From positions 1 to 64,000 of the forward strand of contig JAXDDX010000071.1 of NCBI GenBank assembly GCA_034670405.1: a DNA stretch of 64,000 nucleotides. The letters are read 5' to 3'. The position numbers were made by a program, and so were the translations under genes. Numbering within the stretch: the stretch's first letter is position 1; each line of letters opens with the position of its first letter. Below the pieces are notes generated by a model. The model searched no databases and was not told the DNA's origin. It worked only from the letters and a program-made list of their open reading frames with translations. This DNA comes from Hoplostethus atlanticus. Taxonomy: Eukaryota > Chordata > Actinopteri > Trachichthyiformes > Trachichthyidae. Of the stretch, positions 37,335-48,500 are shown one piece after another.

Positions 37335-37899
37335 ATACAGTTCACCCAGTCCTCCAGGTAACCAGCTACTACTAGTACTACTAGTACTACTACTACTACT
37401 AATACAGTTCACCCAGTCCTCCAGGTAACTACTAATACTACTACTAATATTACTGCTATTCATACTACTACTACTACTAGCATAGTTCACACAGTCCTCC
37501 TGCTAAATGCCCACCATACTCCACTACTATTAATACTACTACTAATGCTACTATAACACTATTGTTACTACTACTACAACTACTACTATTACTACTGTTA
37601 CTACTCCTACTTCTACTAATAATAATAATCACACGGAACTGCAGAATGTAGACACATGTATGAACCTGAATTGACTATTGTGTGTGTGTGTGTGTGCGTG
37701 TGTGTGTGTGTGGTGTGGTGTGCGTGTGGTGTGGTGGTGTGCGTGTGGTGTGTGCGTGTGCAGCATCACACCCATCTTCACCCTGTCCAGTGTGTCTGGG
37801 GAGAGTCTGGAGCTCCTCAAGGTCTTCCTCAACATCCTGCCTCCCCTCAGCAACAGCAAGGAGCAGGAGGAACTGATGCAGCAACTCACCGAGTTCCAG

Positions 37900-37935
<36 letters not shown>

Positions 37936-39238
37936 GACCTCCATGATGGATCAGACAGTCTTCCATCATGTCTGTGTGTCTCTAGGTGGATGAGATCTAC
38001 TCAGTTCCTGACGTTGGGACGGTAGTGGGAGGAACGCTCTACAGGTCAGCAGTTCATCACCAACAGGGTTACAGAGCTCTAGAGTCATACGGTCTACTTG
38101 ATATGTATATTATATCATACTGTCTAGCCACCATCAACACACATCATATTGAATACCAACCAAAACCTTCAAATCCAGTCGGAGTAAGTTCTGGAGTAAG
38201 TTTGGAGTTTGGAGTTTTGAAATGAAGAGCCAATACTCCCAGAGCGTCCCATATGGTGGGATAGTAACTGTACCTGTAGCAGTTGGATTAAACAAATTAT
38301 AAGGGATGGAAAATTAGTTTAAACTCTTTTAAATTTGGAACAACACAAAAAGTCTGGAATTTTAAAATGGAAAACACATGAAACAATCAGCTGAGGCTCC
38401 ATGTTAAATATATATGACCTGAACAGAGGGGACTGGTGGAGGCGGGGTTTAATAACCGTGACTCGATGAGTACTCTTTACTTCCTGGGGGCAGCGGGGTG
38501 TGTCGGGAGGGCGAGAGGCTGGTGGTGGGTCCGACCGACGAGGGGCGCTTTCTGCGTCTGAAGGTGGGCAGCATCCAGAGGAACCGATCGGCCTGCAGGG
38601 TGCTGAGGGCAGGCCAGGCCGCCACGCTGGCGCTGGGAAACTTCGACCGCTCGCTACTACGCAAGGTCAGAGGTCACTTAACACATGCACCGGTTCCAAC
38701 TAGGGTTGGAAGACTGGATTTGGACTGTCAACGCACCAATCAGGGGTCTTAAAATGCACAAACAAGCCAATGAATTCATTCATGACTTCAAGAGTCGATC
38801 TTATATATACTTAAATCTTTATATATACTTAAATTTTATATATACTTAAATCTTATATATACTTATATCTTATATATACTTAAATCTTACTTATATCTTA
38901 TATATACTTAAATTTTATATATACTTAAATCTTATATATACTTAAATCTTATATATACTTAAATTTTATATATACTTAAATCTTATATACTTAAATCTTA
39001 TATATACTTAAATTTTATATATACTTAAATCTTATATACTTATATCTTATATATACTTAAATCTTATATATACTTATATCTTATATATACTCCCTTACCA
39101 GTCCAGTCCATTACTGCAGGCAAGTCATAGCAACAACAATACTACTAACCTGGGATTGACCAATCAGGGAGGGGCTGCTCTCACCCCATCAGCATCCATT
39201 TGGTGTGTTGGGGATGGGGTGTGTTACTAGGGCCTTGC

Positions 39239-39272
<34 letters not shown>

Positions 39273-40267
39273 ATGCAGCACAGTTTAACTTGCAAGCTAA
39301 CTTATTAGCGTTGGCTAGCTAACCCGAAGTCACCTGAAGTCTGACTGTGTTGTAGGGCATGGTGATGGTGAGTCCTAAGATGAACCCCACCATCTGCTGT
39401 CAGTTCGAGGCGGCCATCGTCCTCCTGTTCCACGCTAAGACCTTCCGCCGGGGGTCACAGGTCACGGTGCACGTGGGCAACGTCAGGCAGACGGCCACCG
39501 TAGAGTGCCTTCATGGGAAGGTTGGTTTGTGGATCACATTACCTGAAGCTTTACAGTGACAGATTTACAGTGAAACAATGTGCAAGAGGACATGGCTAGC
39601 TATTATTCTAAGCTGTTCACAATTGACTTTGGTTCAGCCTTGCCTTGTTGACTTGAGTTGAACATGAAGTAATAAAAAAAAAAACTGTACCCGGGTTACG
39701 AATCAGAGAATGTTTCATTACATTCAAATGCAATTAGCATCTCTATTTCAACCCGGTTAGTTTTTCCAACTGCTGAAAATGACAAAATTACGTAGAAAAA
39801 TCTGTCCGAATGGATTGCAATTGATTTCTGGAGGGCTGAGGATGACCTGGCGGTTAGTGAGGTTGTCCTCCCAACCCTAACCCTGACCCCCTGCCAAAGT
39901 ACCTTAACCTTAACCTGCTCTGCTAGCTGGCTGTCCCTGCACCCAACCAGAGGACGAAAAGAGAACTTCCTCCTTAGGGCACCAATATATGAAACCAATC
40001 TTTACTTCCTCTCTGTCTAAGTAAATGTTAAGGAGTGTCAATATATTGTACCATAAATTGTCTCGTCTCCAGGAGGAGTTGCGTACGGGGGAAAGGGCTG
40101 TGGTTCGCTTCTGCTTCATCAAACACCCCGAGTACCTCCGACTGGGGGCCAAGCTGCTCTTCAGGGAGGGCGTCACCAAAGGCATCGGCCACGTCACCCG
40201 CCTCCTACCCACCTCCCAGAACCACGACCAGAACCAGAACCACGACCAGAACCTCCAGGACCACTGA
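29396..40267 (+). CDS. gtpbp2: GTP-binding protein 2, translational GTPase of the GTPBP1/2 family
   Basis: Twelve exons: 29396-29584, 32885-32911, 33083-33267, 33493-33604, 33747-33944, 34676-34850, 35462-35681, 37764-37899, 37986-38044, 38494-38665, 39356-39520 and 40073-40267. They give 610 aa with consistent phases; human GTPBP2 is about 602 aa. The N-terminus is strongly basic (about residues 29-54) and is followed by PPPYLPPE, also seen in mammalian GTPBP2. G motifs: G1 GNVDSGKST (181-189), G3 DLAGH (262-266), G4 SKVD (318-321). Downstream EF-Tu-like beta-barrel domains end in [15 protein letters not shown]. The [20 protein letters not shown] start of exon 3 separates it from GTPBP1. GTPBP2 works with Pelota-type factors in rescue of stalled ribosomes. 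ATG 29396 is the first in-frame methionine of exon 1. Intron 7 holds a minisatellite copied from the exon-7 junction. Confidence 0.95.
31127..31337. repeat. (ATTACT)n-like microsatellite
   Basis: About 210 bases of TACTAT/TACTTT/TAATAC units in gtpbp2 intron 1. Long low-complexity ORFs (poly-Leu, poly-Ser/Asn) over it are artefacts. Confidence 0.95.
31398..32115. mobile_element. Possible non-autonomous DNA element with short imperfect inverted ends
   Basis: The left end GGGGATGTAACGATACATC and the complement of the right end (agggatgcaacgaaa, from 32100-32114) agree at about 12 of 15 positions. 'Gggatgtaacgatac' starts are common to fish repeats from memory. No ORF inside. Target duplication not established. 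Confidence 0.45.
32134..32206. repeat. Short tandem repeat of a TTCTAGAACCTCTAGAACCC unit
   Basis: Two and a half copies of a roughly 33-base, partly palindromic unit (GTTCTAGAACCTCTAGAACC). In gtpbp2 intron 1. Confidence 0.7.
33365..33450 (+). mobile_element. SINE body fragment
   Basis: AAGGTTAGGGGTTCAATTCC followed by 'cactggggtcatgcgtacaaaaacgtattcataa' matches the B-box and body of the SINE family also seen near 49300 and 55420. It lies in gtpbp2 intron 3. Confidence 0.55.
33642..33681. repeat. (TAG)n microsatellite
   Basis: About 13 AGT/TAG triplets in gtpbp2 intron 4. Confidence 0.85.
35662..37510 (+). repeat. Minisatellite containing about 29 copies of the gtpbp2 exon-7 splice donor
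   Basis: Exon 7 ends ...CAGTTCACCCAGTCCTCCAG followed by the donor GTAACC at 35682. Intron 7 then repeats a unit of about 55-65 bases made of AATACAGTTCACCCAGTCCT plus CCAGGTAACCAGC plus a variable run of CTA/GTACTA triplets. I counted 29 copies retaining CCAGGTAAC between 35719 and 37430, and one degenerate copy near 37480 that has lost the donor. Variation is mainly in triplet number, with single-base gaps in a few copies. The unit therefore duplicates about 20 bases of coding sequence and the 5' splice site. The true acceptor of exon 8 follows at 37764. Confidence 0.95.
37679..37763. repeat. (GT)n-rich tract at the acceptor of gtpbp2 exon 8
   Basis: Impure TG/GTGCG repeat running directly into the CAG acceptor at 37761-37763. 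The polypyrimidine tract is thus replaced by GT-rich DNA, which is unusual for an acceptor. Confidence 0.85.
37902..37932. repeat. (CA)n microsatellite at the donor of gtpbp2 exon 8
   Basis: About 15 CA units beginning immediately after the donor (CAG|GTACACACA). Confidence 0.9.
38797..39092. repeat. Minisatellite of a TTATATATACTTAAATC unit
   Basis: About 16-17 copies of a 17-base AT-rich unit (CTTATATATACTTAAAT with variants) in gtpbp2 intron 10. Confidence 0.95.
39238..39271. repeat. (GT)n microsatellite
   Basis: About 16 GT units in gtpbp2 intron 10. Confidence 0.9.
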
Positions 40268-41092
40268 AGGCCCGAGGAGACGGACCTCTGCCATGCCCAT
40301 CTCCCTCCATCGTGACATCCGACCTGCTTCCGCCAGAACTCCCATCAAGCGGTCGGAGGTTATCAACGTACTATCGATTGGGTTTCCTCTCCTGTCACAT
40401 GTCGGTGTTTGACTCCGCCTATGTCTGTCCTATATCTATAGTCCTATATCTATAACCCCCCACGGGAAATGAACCCATCGTCCCTCTCCCATCGTCAGAT
40501 CCCCTGAGAGAGAACCTCAACCCTCGACCCCCTTTGCTTTTTTTGCACAGTAAACATTTGTGTCTTGAGTTGAGTCGAAGCCGGGCGACCTCTTAAAATG
40601 GGGATAGTTCATCTGATGTTGTGGCGCAGATTGCTTGAAGAGGCTGTCATGGCACTTCTCAAGTCTTCTCAGCAGAGCGAGTGGATGATAACCAGCAGTC
40701 ACATGGATCTCTACTAGAAAGGAAAGGTCTGTGTGAGGATTTACCCCTTCATACTCTCTACATACTAAGACTGAATTTGCAGAGGATGATCGTGACAGGA
40801 GCCTACTTATGAAGTTGAGGGGTTTTTTGTGGTAGTGTGAGCTGAATTTCATGATCCAAGGGAAGATATTTGTGCAGTGTGTCTGCAAGTCCTGAAAATC
40901 TTAAAATGTCAAACTTAAAATTCAAGGTGTGAAAAGTTCTTGAACACAGTTAAATGAATCAGATTCAGTTTAGAGGTCCTACATATGAAGTCAGGACTGT
41001 TACGGAGACCTTTATGTCCTGATTGGTCTACAGGTTACATTCACGTGTTGAAACTTGCAGACACCCTGTTGAGGACGAGACTTGTTTTTACA

Positions 41093-41172
41093 TTTTGGTT
41101 AGAGGGGATTGAACATGTGACCTTCCGGTAATTGGCTGGTCACTCTAACCACTAGGTCACCCTGCTGGCCTG
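41093..41172 (-). mobile_element. tRNA-derived SINE relic
   Basis: Reverse complement reads CAGGGTGACCTAGTGGTTAG, then a B-box-like 'ggtcacatgttcaatcccc'. Same head as the copy near 13760. Confidence 0.65.
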
Positions 41173-43495
41173 ACCTCTGACCCCTGACCCCCTGATTCCC
41201 TAACACCCTTTTCAATATAGATGAGAAATTGCTGTCGATTTTGGGGAAGGAGTTTTATAATTTTATAACGTGACCATCAGCTCGTCGTACTTTACCCTGT
41301 TTCTTTGCACTTGGTTCGGTTTTAAACGTGAAAGATCTTGTTGGCTTAGGCTGGTTCTGGATCAGCTCCCAATTCACTACATATAGGAATTAGCTGCCTT
41401 TTTGATTTGTTTTTCTACCAGTATTGAACTGGTATTAATCAATAATCCAGCCACCAGCCAAATGCTGGTGAAGCAGCTACTTATCCACGATTGAGCCGTT
41501 TCCTGTCCAGGTAAATTTAGCATTGCAGATTGATTTCCAAGCAGCGTGCAGGACAAGGGGAAGGTTCCTACACACTGCACCGTGATGGCCACGGTTCACT
41601 GAAGGAGAAGAGAGGTTTGTGCCCTTCAATTCAAGTTGTTTTGAAACTGTTGCAACCAATACAATCCACATCTGCATTCACAAAGGACTGCTACTGAAAT
41701 ATTGCATCCTGATTTCAGGTTAGTTATCCATAGTTAGTAGTAGTATATCCATCTGACTGTTAAGTGAAGATATAAAAGGCTTGTAGGCAGAAAATCTCAC
41801 GCCTGCTGTGTTGATGTACCAGGCAGCTTTTTTGCAGCAACACATATTGAGAACCTGCATGCTCAGCTCAGAAAAACCTCTGATCCTCTAATAGAATCCA
41901 AAATATGTATCTAGTGAAGTGTTGAAACAGTTTTTACCTTTTATTTTTTTTGAGGTTCTGTGCAATTGTAAACTTACACATTGAATGTACTTTCCATGGA
42001 CCCTGTGCAGCATTTTAAAGCGCTCCAGTTGTCAGTGAGTTATCGTGGACTTTGCACTTTGTATTTTGATTTAGCCTCTGCATGCATCTTGACGCCAATG
42101 ATAAAACCTCCCCTGTTGGAGAGCTGTGTTGGTTGATTCTGCAGTGTGATGAAGACATGGACACAATGCTGACCGCACTGAAGGTAAAGGTGAAACAACC
42201 TTGTGCCACAAATGACACATAGCTACAAGCTGAGCAGCAGGAGTGGGTCGTCTTGTTTTATTTGACTGTCCCTCAATGAAATGGCATTTTGAGAGCATCT
42301 TGCTGCTGCAATTTGACAAAAGGGATCATAAGTGGCCGTCGGTGTAAACCAATGGGATAGCAGCATCCGTTAGGGAGCGAGAGGCAGTTTTATATGACGC
42401 AGGGGCGGGACTTCAAAAGATCTGTGATGGTATTATTGGTTACAATTTCTATGTATGCCTACTGATACACCAGAAAGCAAATGTAATGGGATTTTGATAT
42501 CAAAATGTAAAGAAAATTGGCATGTATTGTTAAATAGGTGTACATTATGACATGGAGAAGTCAGTTTTCATTTCATTGTGACTTCAGACAATTTAACAAT
42601 GGAACGTTTGGACCACGAAACAGACGATTGGGGATTTGTAAGAGACTTTTTGCTAGAATTTAATTTGTGACTTGAATAAATCTCCCAGCATCAATAAGAA
42701 AACCCTTCATGTCTGTGGGATCCGTGTCCGTCTAACTAAAGGCAGCAGTTCAGCAACCTGTGGTATAACAGACTGTTTGGTTCTAAAAAGCATGTCAAAA
42801 TATTTATTAGCATCCATGAACCGGTGTGTTGAGATTTATAATTCATAGTAAACATACCGGTCTGCGTATGCTCTGCTGCACGCTGTGCATTAAACATGTT
42901 TTACTGTGGATTCTGCTGCATCATCGTTGATATTACGTGGATGTTATGTTGGAAAAAAACAAACCAACAAAATGTGTTTGGAAACGTTTCTTCAGCGTTC
43001 AAATTTATTTGGCTCGTTATTCAGTATCTTGTTGACATCCAGGTGAATTCATGAGCAGTGAACAGGATCCAAGTGATGCTGACGTGAAAGGAAATTCCCG
43101 TCTAAATAAAAATGAAAATTACATTTGAAGAGCTCCAGTCCAAAACGCTATATATCCATTTTGGAAAATGATATTTGCCTCAAGTTCATGATTCAATATC
43201 TCTAAAATGTAGAGGATCCAGTCTGTAAACTTCCTACTATCCTTTAAAAAGTACAAATTTGCTTTCATTTTGTGCTGTCAATCATTTGGTAGAGACAAGT
43301 GTCACTTTTTTCATTTTGAAATGAAACTCTTCATTTGTTTGTAAGCAACAGGTACCAGGTCCAGTACAGAGGACCAGATCGGCCACTGATCTCAGACATT
43401 CATGGTCCGGTGTGGCACAGACCTGTTAAACCACAGACCTGTTAAACCACACCGGCAACCAAACCAGCATCACATTACAGCATCAGGTGGGGAAG

Positions 43496-43833
43496 CTAGG
43501 GTTAGACGATATCGGTCCAATGGTTTTTGTAAATTAATTCTTCATTTAAAGGCGGTGATGTATCCTGGGTCCCCCTGCCTGCTGACACTAAAGGAATTTC
43601 ATCAGTCTGGTTTCAGTGGAGAGTTTTAGTGTCCATGATGTCTAAATGCTTTCAGAGGCTTTTCACCCTGACAAGAATAAAATCTGGAAACACTGAATAT
43701 TTCTGGCATGAAAATGGCCAAATTTAAAGATACTGAATATCAGCACAAAATATCGGCTATCGGCAACTTCAGTCTAAAAATATCGATATCGGCCTTCATA
43801 ACCCATATCAGTCCCATATCAGTCGAACCCTAG
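43496..43833. mobile_element. Small inverted-end element with ATATCGG motifs
   Basis: Starts CTAGGGTTAGACGATATCGG and ends CATATCAGTCGAACCCTAGG, an imperfect terminal inverted repeat. The interior has several 'atatcgg' motifs typical of a common fish repeat. About 340 bases with no ORF. A related fragment occurs near 48497-48600. Confidence 0.6.
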
Positions 43834-45584
43834 GGAAAAACACAAACAGCATCACTCGTTTCCTCTCAACCAACTATCAAATCAGACCTGGGTCTGATAG
43901 CAGTTTGTTTTAACGTCTTTGGAGTACCAGATGGGCGGGGTTTGCTACATAGGACAATATAATGATCTGCTGATCTGCTTTTACATCAGTGATCATTTCT
44001 CTGACATGCCCTGGGTGGTTAACCCCACCCATCTGGTTCTCCATGAAGGTTAAAATAAACAATAAGAATTATTTGCTGTAACTTTTCGACCCAGGTTACC
44101 AGGAAAAACTTTGTTCGTTTTACACAGAAAAAAAAACATGGAAGGCAGCATTCAACAGAACAAGTCTTATTATTAACTCTGCTCCAGATCTGATCTCATG
44201 GCGAAACGTTTAGATCAAATCTGGACCACAGAGTTAAAACTAGATCTGTTCTTCTCTGTGACCGTCAGGCAGAGGTAAAAATAAATCTACTACTAAATCC
44301 AGCCTCATCACTTCAGTAGTGGTTGCTCAGCAAAATGCAGTAAAGCTGCAAACCCATCCGGACGCACAGTAGAAAAAGCCTGACAAGTCAAAAACAGAAA
44401 CAAACCAACGGTTTTGTGCTTCAAGACATTTGTAATGTTTTTAATTAAATTTAAAAAAAAAAAACATTGAGCAATGTCTCGTTAGGTTCATTGTGGAGAC
44501 AGTACATTCCAGTAGTCAGGGTTTAGAGCAATAGCATGGCACAAGGACAGAAACCTGAATCTGAACTCGGTGGTCCAGATCTGAACTGATCTAAACCGTC
44601 TAAACCAGGAGAATCCAGATTCAGGTCAGATCTGGAGCACAGAGTAAAAAAAATATATCAAAATGTTACTGTGACTCCGCCTCTGTAGACAGTAGAACCT
44701 GGTCAATCTGAACCCCGTGGGAACCTGTGGTAGTTTGAGGCAATTTAATGTTTCTAACGCTGAAATGTGCTGAAATTTTAGACACAAATTTAAAGAAAAT
44801 GCAAAATAAGAAGAATCTGTTGCGTGTTGCATCCCAGGTCCAATCTGATTTTCAGTTCAAAACTAATTTAGCTGCATGTTTCCAAAAGAAAATACCAATG
44901 ATTGTGCGTCATCTGTACAATATTGTGCGTTGCAGTTGCAGCTTCCTCTAACCGTGCATTCACACTGCGAGCAACACCAGATCACCAGAGTCACCAGACA
45001 CATGGTTCAGATCTGTAGGACGTTAACGGTGACCTGTTGTTTGTGTTGAGTGTGAATGAACGGATAGAGCGGCTCTTGTTTTGGATAAAGGATTTGAAGA
45101 GTTTCATTCCAAAATGATTCATCCACCCTTAGAAAACACAGATAATAAGGAGTTCTTCAATGAGCTTTACTTTCACGTCAGCATCTTTAGAGAGTCTTTT
45201 ATTTTGGAGGATGGCATCATCTGCACTTGAGAAATACATTCATGAATTTTTAGGCAGCATTCTGTTTTTTTCTAAATGTATTTTGGAATGAAGCCCCTTC
45301 ATTTCTACCAGAGGAGGTAGTCGAACCGACGTCTCGCTCAACAGGACGCCGGCTGTAGAGGTCAGAGGTCGGAGGTTTGGACAGACAACGCTCTACTGTG
45401 CTGAGGATGAAAAACCCAAATAAGCCTAATCACAGTAAGGAAAATAGTTTTCTCTTTTACCAACATTATCGAAATATTTTGTCTCCCCACTGGAGAGTCC
45501 AAAGACCAAGCTGAGCCAGGGAGTTGTCCCCCGCTCTTTCTTCCTTCCAGTGGTTTTGTGTTAAGCTGTGAAGGGGTCAAGGGG

Positions 45585-48500
45585 TCAAGCCAAGCTCCTC
45601 TGCCGCGGCTTGATCCTCAGATAAAGCTGTGAAATAAAGCAGAGGAAATGGCTGTCAGTATCATTAAATTTATCATTAAAAGACGTTAAATGCCATTTAA
45701 ATACTTTAGTTTCTGACATAATACTATTGAGTAACAGGGTGAAACATCTACTCCAACACTGGTAGGGTTGGGGGTTCAATTCCCTGTGTAGCTCAATGGG
45801 TACAGCAAGGCACTAACACTGCCAAGGTTGCAATTCTACTACAGTGTCTTTTATTATATATTGATTATAAAGTTATTATAATGTTCATCTTGACATCCTC
45901 AAAAACGAGACGTTTCAACGCCGAAGCTCCCCTTGTCTCAGCCTTGAACCCTTTTAATTACTTTGTTGATAAGGGACGTACGATGGGAAGGAAGATTTCT
46001 CCACCAGCTCAGAGAGAGAGATAGATAGAGCGATAGAGAGATACTTTATTGATCACCGGGGGGAAATTCTGGAAATGGAAGGCTGTTTCTTTACAGTTTT
46101 TTGGCTCAATTTCTGCAGAACAGAAACTACTGCCAAGATGACGCCCATACTTCCTACTAGATTCCTTAAAGAAGTATTTGATTATGTTTGGCCGCACCTT
46201 TTATCCATTATCAATAGATCATTAGTAAGGCAACGTTTTTTGCCTTTATTGGACAGTTGACCGTAGAGACGTGACATGACATGCAACAAAGGTTCTGGGT
46301 TGGATTCAAACCTAGGACATCTCGGTTATGTGGTATGCAGCTTGGACCACTGAGCCGCCGGGACACCCCAAATATTCCATAATTAGAAGTGATCAATACA
46401 CTGGTTGCCTACGGGAATTCCCATAACCTGAATTGATTGTAATGTTTTCAATTGTGACCAGATTGCATTTTGATCAAGTACGCATGAACACGATGTTGTC
46501 ATGGTCTAAATCAGAGTCCAGGAAGTTAGCTGCATTCACCTGTCATCCCAGGTCTTCATCAATCCCTGATTAGACGGCTAGAATGGAAACTACCTCTGGA
46601 CCCCGAGGCCTGGATTTGAGGACCACTGGTGTGTTTTGTTTTTTTTTGTTTGTTTTTTGTTTATAAGGCATCGGCCTTATAAAACCCATTTGTTGAGCCC
46701 TAAATGGTGATTTTTTTCTTTTTGACAAGACACATTTTTCTGGGCTCTAACCTTTTTAACGTGTCAATCATTTTCTGTTAGAGGAAGAACTGTCAATCAT
46801 TTTCTCTGGTTCAGTCCTTTTTGTTTGTCCTGTCGATTTCATTCTGGGAGAGCAGGCGTTGCCATCGATACTATCCTATACTACACTAAACGATTCCTGC
46901 GTCCTTCCTCATACTTCACTTCCTGTCTCACCCCCAGCAGGTTGCGGGGGATGTAGCCCTCCCGGTCGCCACATCGCGCCCACCACCACTCCGTCTCGTC
47001 CTTGTCCTCCCGCCTCAACACCGTCATGCAGTCGCCCTCGCTGAAGGGCAGCTCGTCCTCGCTCTGGGCCGGGTAGTCCCACAGGGCGTACACCACCCCG
47101 CGGTTCATCACGGCCATCTTCTCCTGAACGCCTGAACGGGACACAGACGAGGAGGGAGAGGTGGACACAACGGGATGATCAGAACAGATTCACACCCCCT
47201 TCATTCATCGCCTCATGTACAGTAACATACATGTGTAATATATAAATCGTACATAAACTTCAATTTGAACGCATGTGAACGTGTTTTGTAATTAGTCTGC
47301 CTTGTGAATGCAGCCCATAGGATATCTTATCCTCTATTTAATGTTAGTTTATAATCAATCTTGCATTCCTCGTGCCTAAATTTACAAGTTTCATTTTAAT
47401 ATATAGTAGTGTAGACTTAAAATTCAATCAGAAACGTATCAGTTTTCTTTCAGGAAACTCATTTTTGAGAACGATATTTAGGCCACTTCATTTGAACTGA
47501 AGCCACCGTGGGGGTTCAAGCCTGCAGTACCCCGGCATGACCAGCAGGGAATGTACGTACGTCAAATGCAACCCTGACATGAAGCCACAGCTGTTTCCCC
47601 GTCAAGCTGAGGTTTCAGAAATAACTCATCTGTCATGTACCAGGTAGCATGATCCTCAGACCTTTCTAGAGGCCCCTGTCATGTTAAAACCCAACAGAAT
47701 CACTATCATTCATCTTGGTTATATTGAGAGACACACTCAATACTCAATTCTGATTGGCCAATGAAGGCGTCCTGAGGTCTGTTGTTTCTGAGTAACAGAC
47801 GTGTTGTATTATGTCTCACCATAGAGGAACTGGGAGCACTGGGCGTAGCCTTCCTCCATCTCCTCACACTTGTCAGCGGCCGTCTGCATGTCGCTGTAGG
47901 TGGTGGCGAACACCGCCGCCCCCGACTCCACCAGGAACTTACACACCTGATCGTTGTTGCAGGAGGCGGCGCAATGGAGGGGAGTCCTGGAGGAGGAGGA
48001 GGGAGGGAGCGATGGAGGAGATAGGAGGAGGAGAGGAGGGAGAGAAGGAAGAGAAGGAGGGAGGATTAAGGGGGGAAGGTAACCAAGTACGATTTTAATT
48101 TCAGTGATAATATTAGTTACCAATCAAAACAAGTTGTTGCTTTTGTTCAACAACTGAGAATTCCCAATACTTTGATTTTCTCCAGTAAAAGGACAACAAG
48201 TTTCCTGTTCGATCACAGGAGAGGAAACTGACTGATCCTGCTTTCACATCCTACACATTCTTACTGTTCCCATAAGTAACGTGATAATAAAACTTTTGAA
48301 ATGAGCAGTGAGTGGAGTTCAGCGTTCAGACTCACCAGCCGTCACTATCGGCAGCGTTGACGTTGACGCCGAACTGAACCAGGAACTTGACGATCTCGGT
48401 GTGGCCGGCGCAAACGGCGTTATGCAGCGCCGTGATGCCCTCGTCGTTTGGCGTGCTGGGGTCCTCCACCTAGAGGACGCATGGGGTCACGACCAGGGTT

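Larger units (their letters stand above)
40268..45584. other. Convergent intergenic region between gtpbp2 and tp53bp2
   Basis: The 3' UTRs of gtpbp2 (plus) and tp53bp2 (minus) must end here, but neither boundary can be fixed. AATAAA at about 42675 is one plus-strand candidate. The stretch contains a reverse-strand tRNA-like SINE at about 41093-41172 and an inverted-end element at 43496-43833. All ORFs are short and none resembles a known protein. Confidence 0.5.

Noticed and set aside
36001..37450. CRISPR-like array
   Set aside because: Repeats are regularly spaced, but the spacers are low-complexity CTA triplets and the host is a vertebrate. It is a minisatellite.
37629..37946. Cys/Val- and His/Thr-repeat ORFs near gtpbp2 exon 8
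   Set aside because: They are GT/CA repeat translations. Only the phase-matched exon 37764-37899 is supported.
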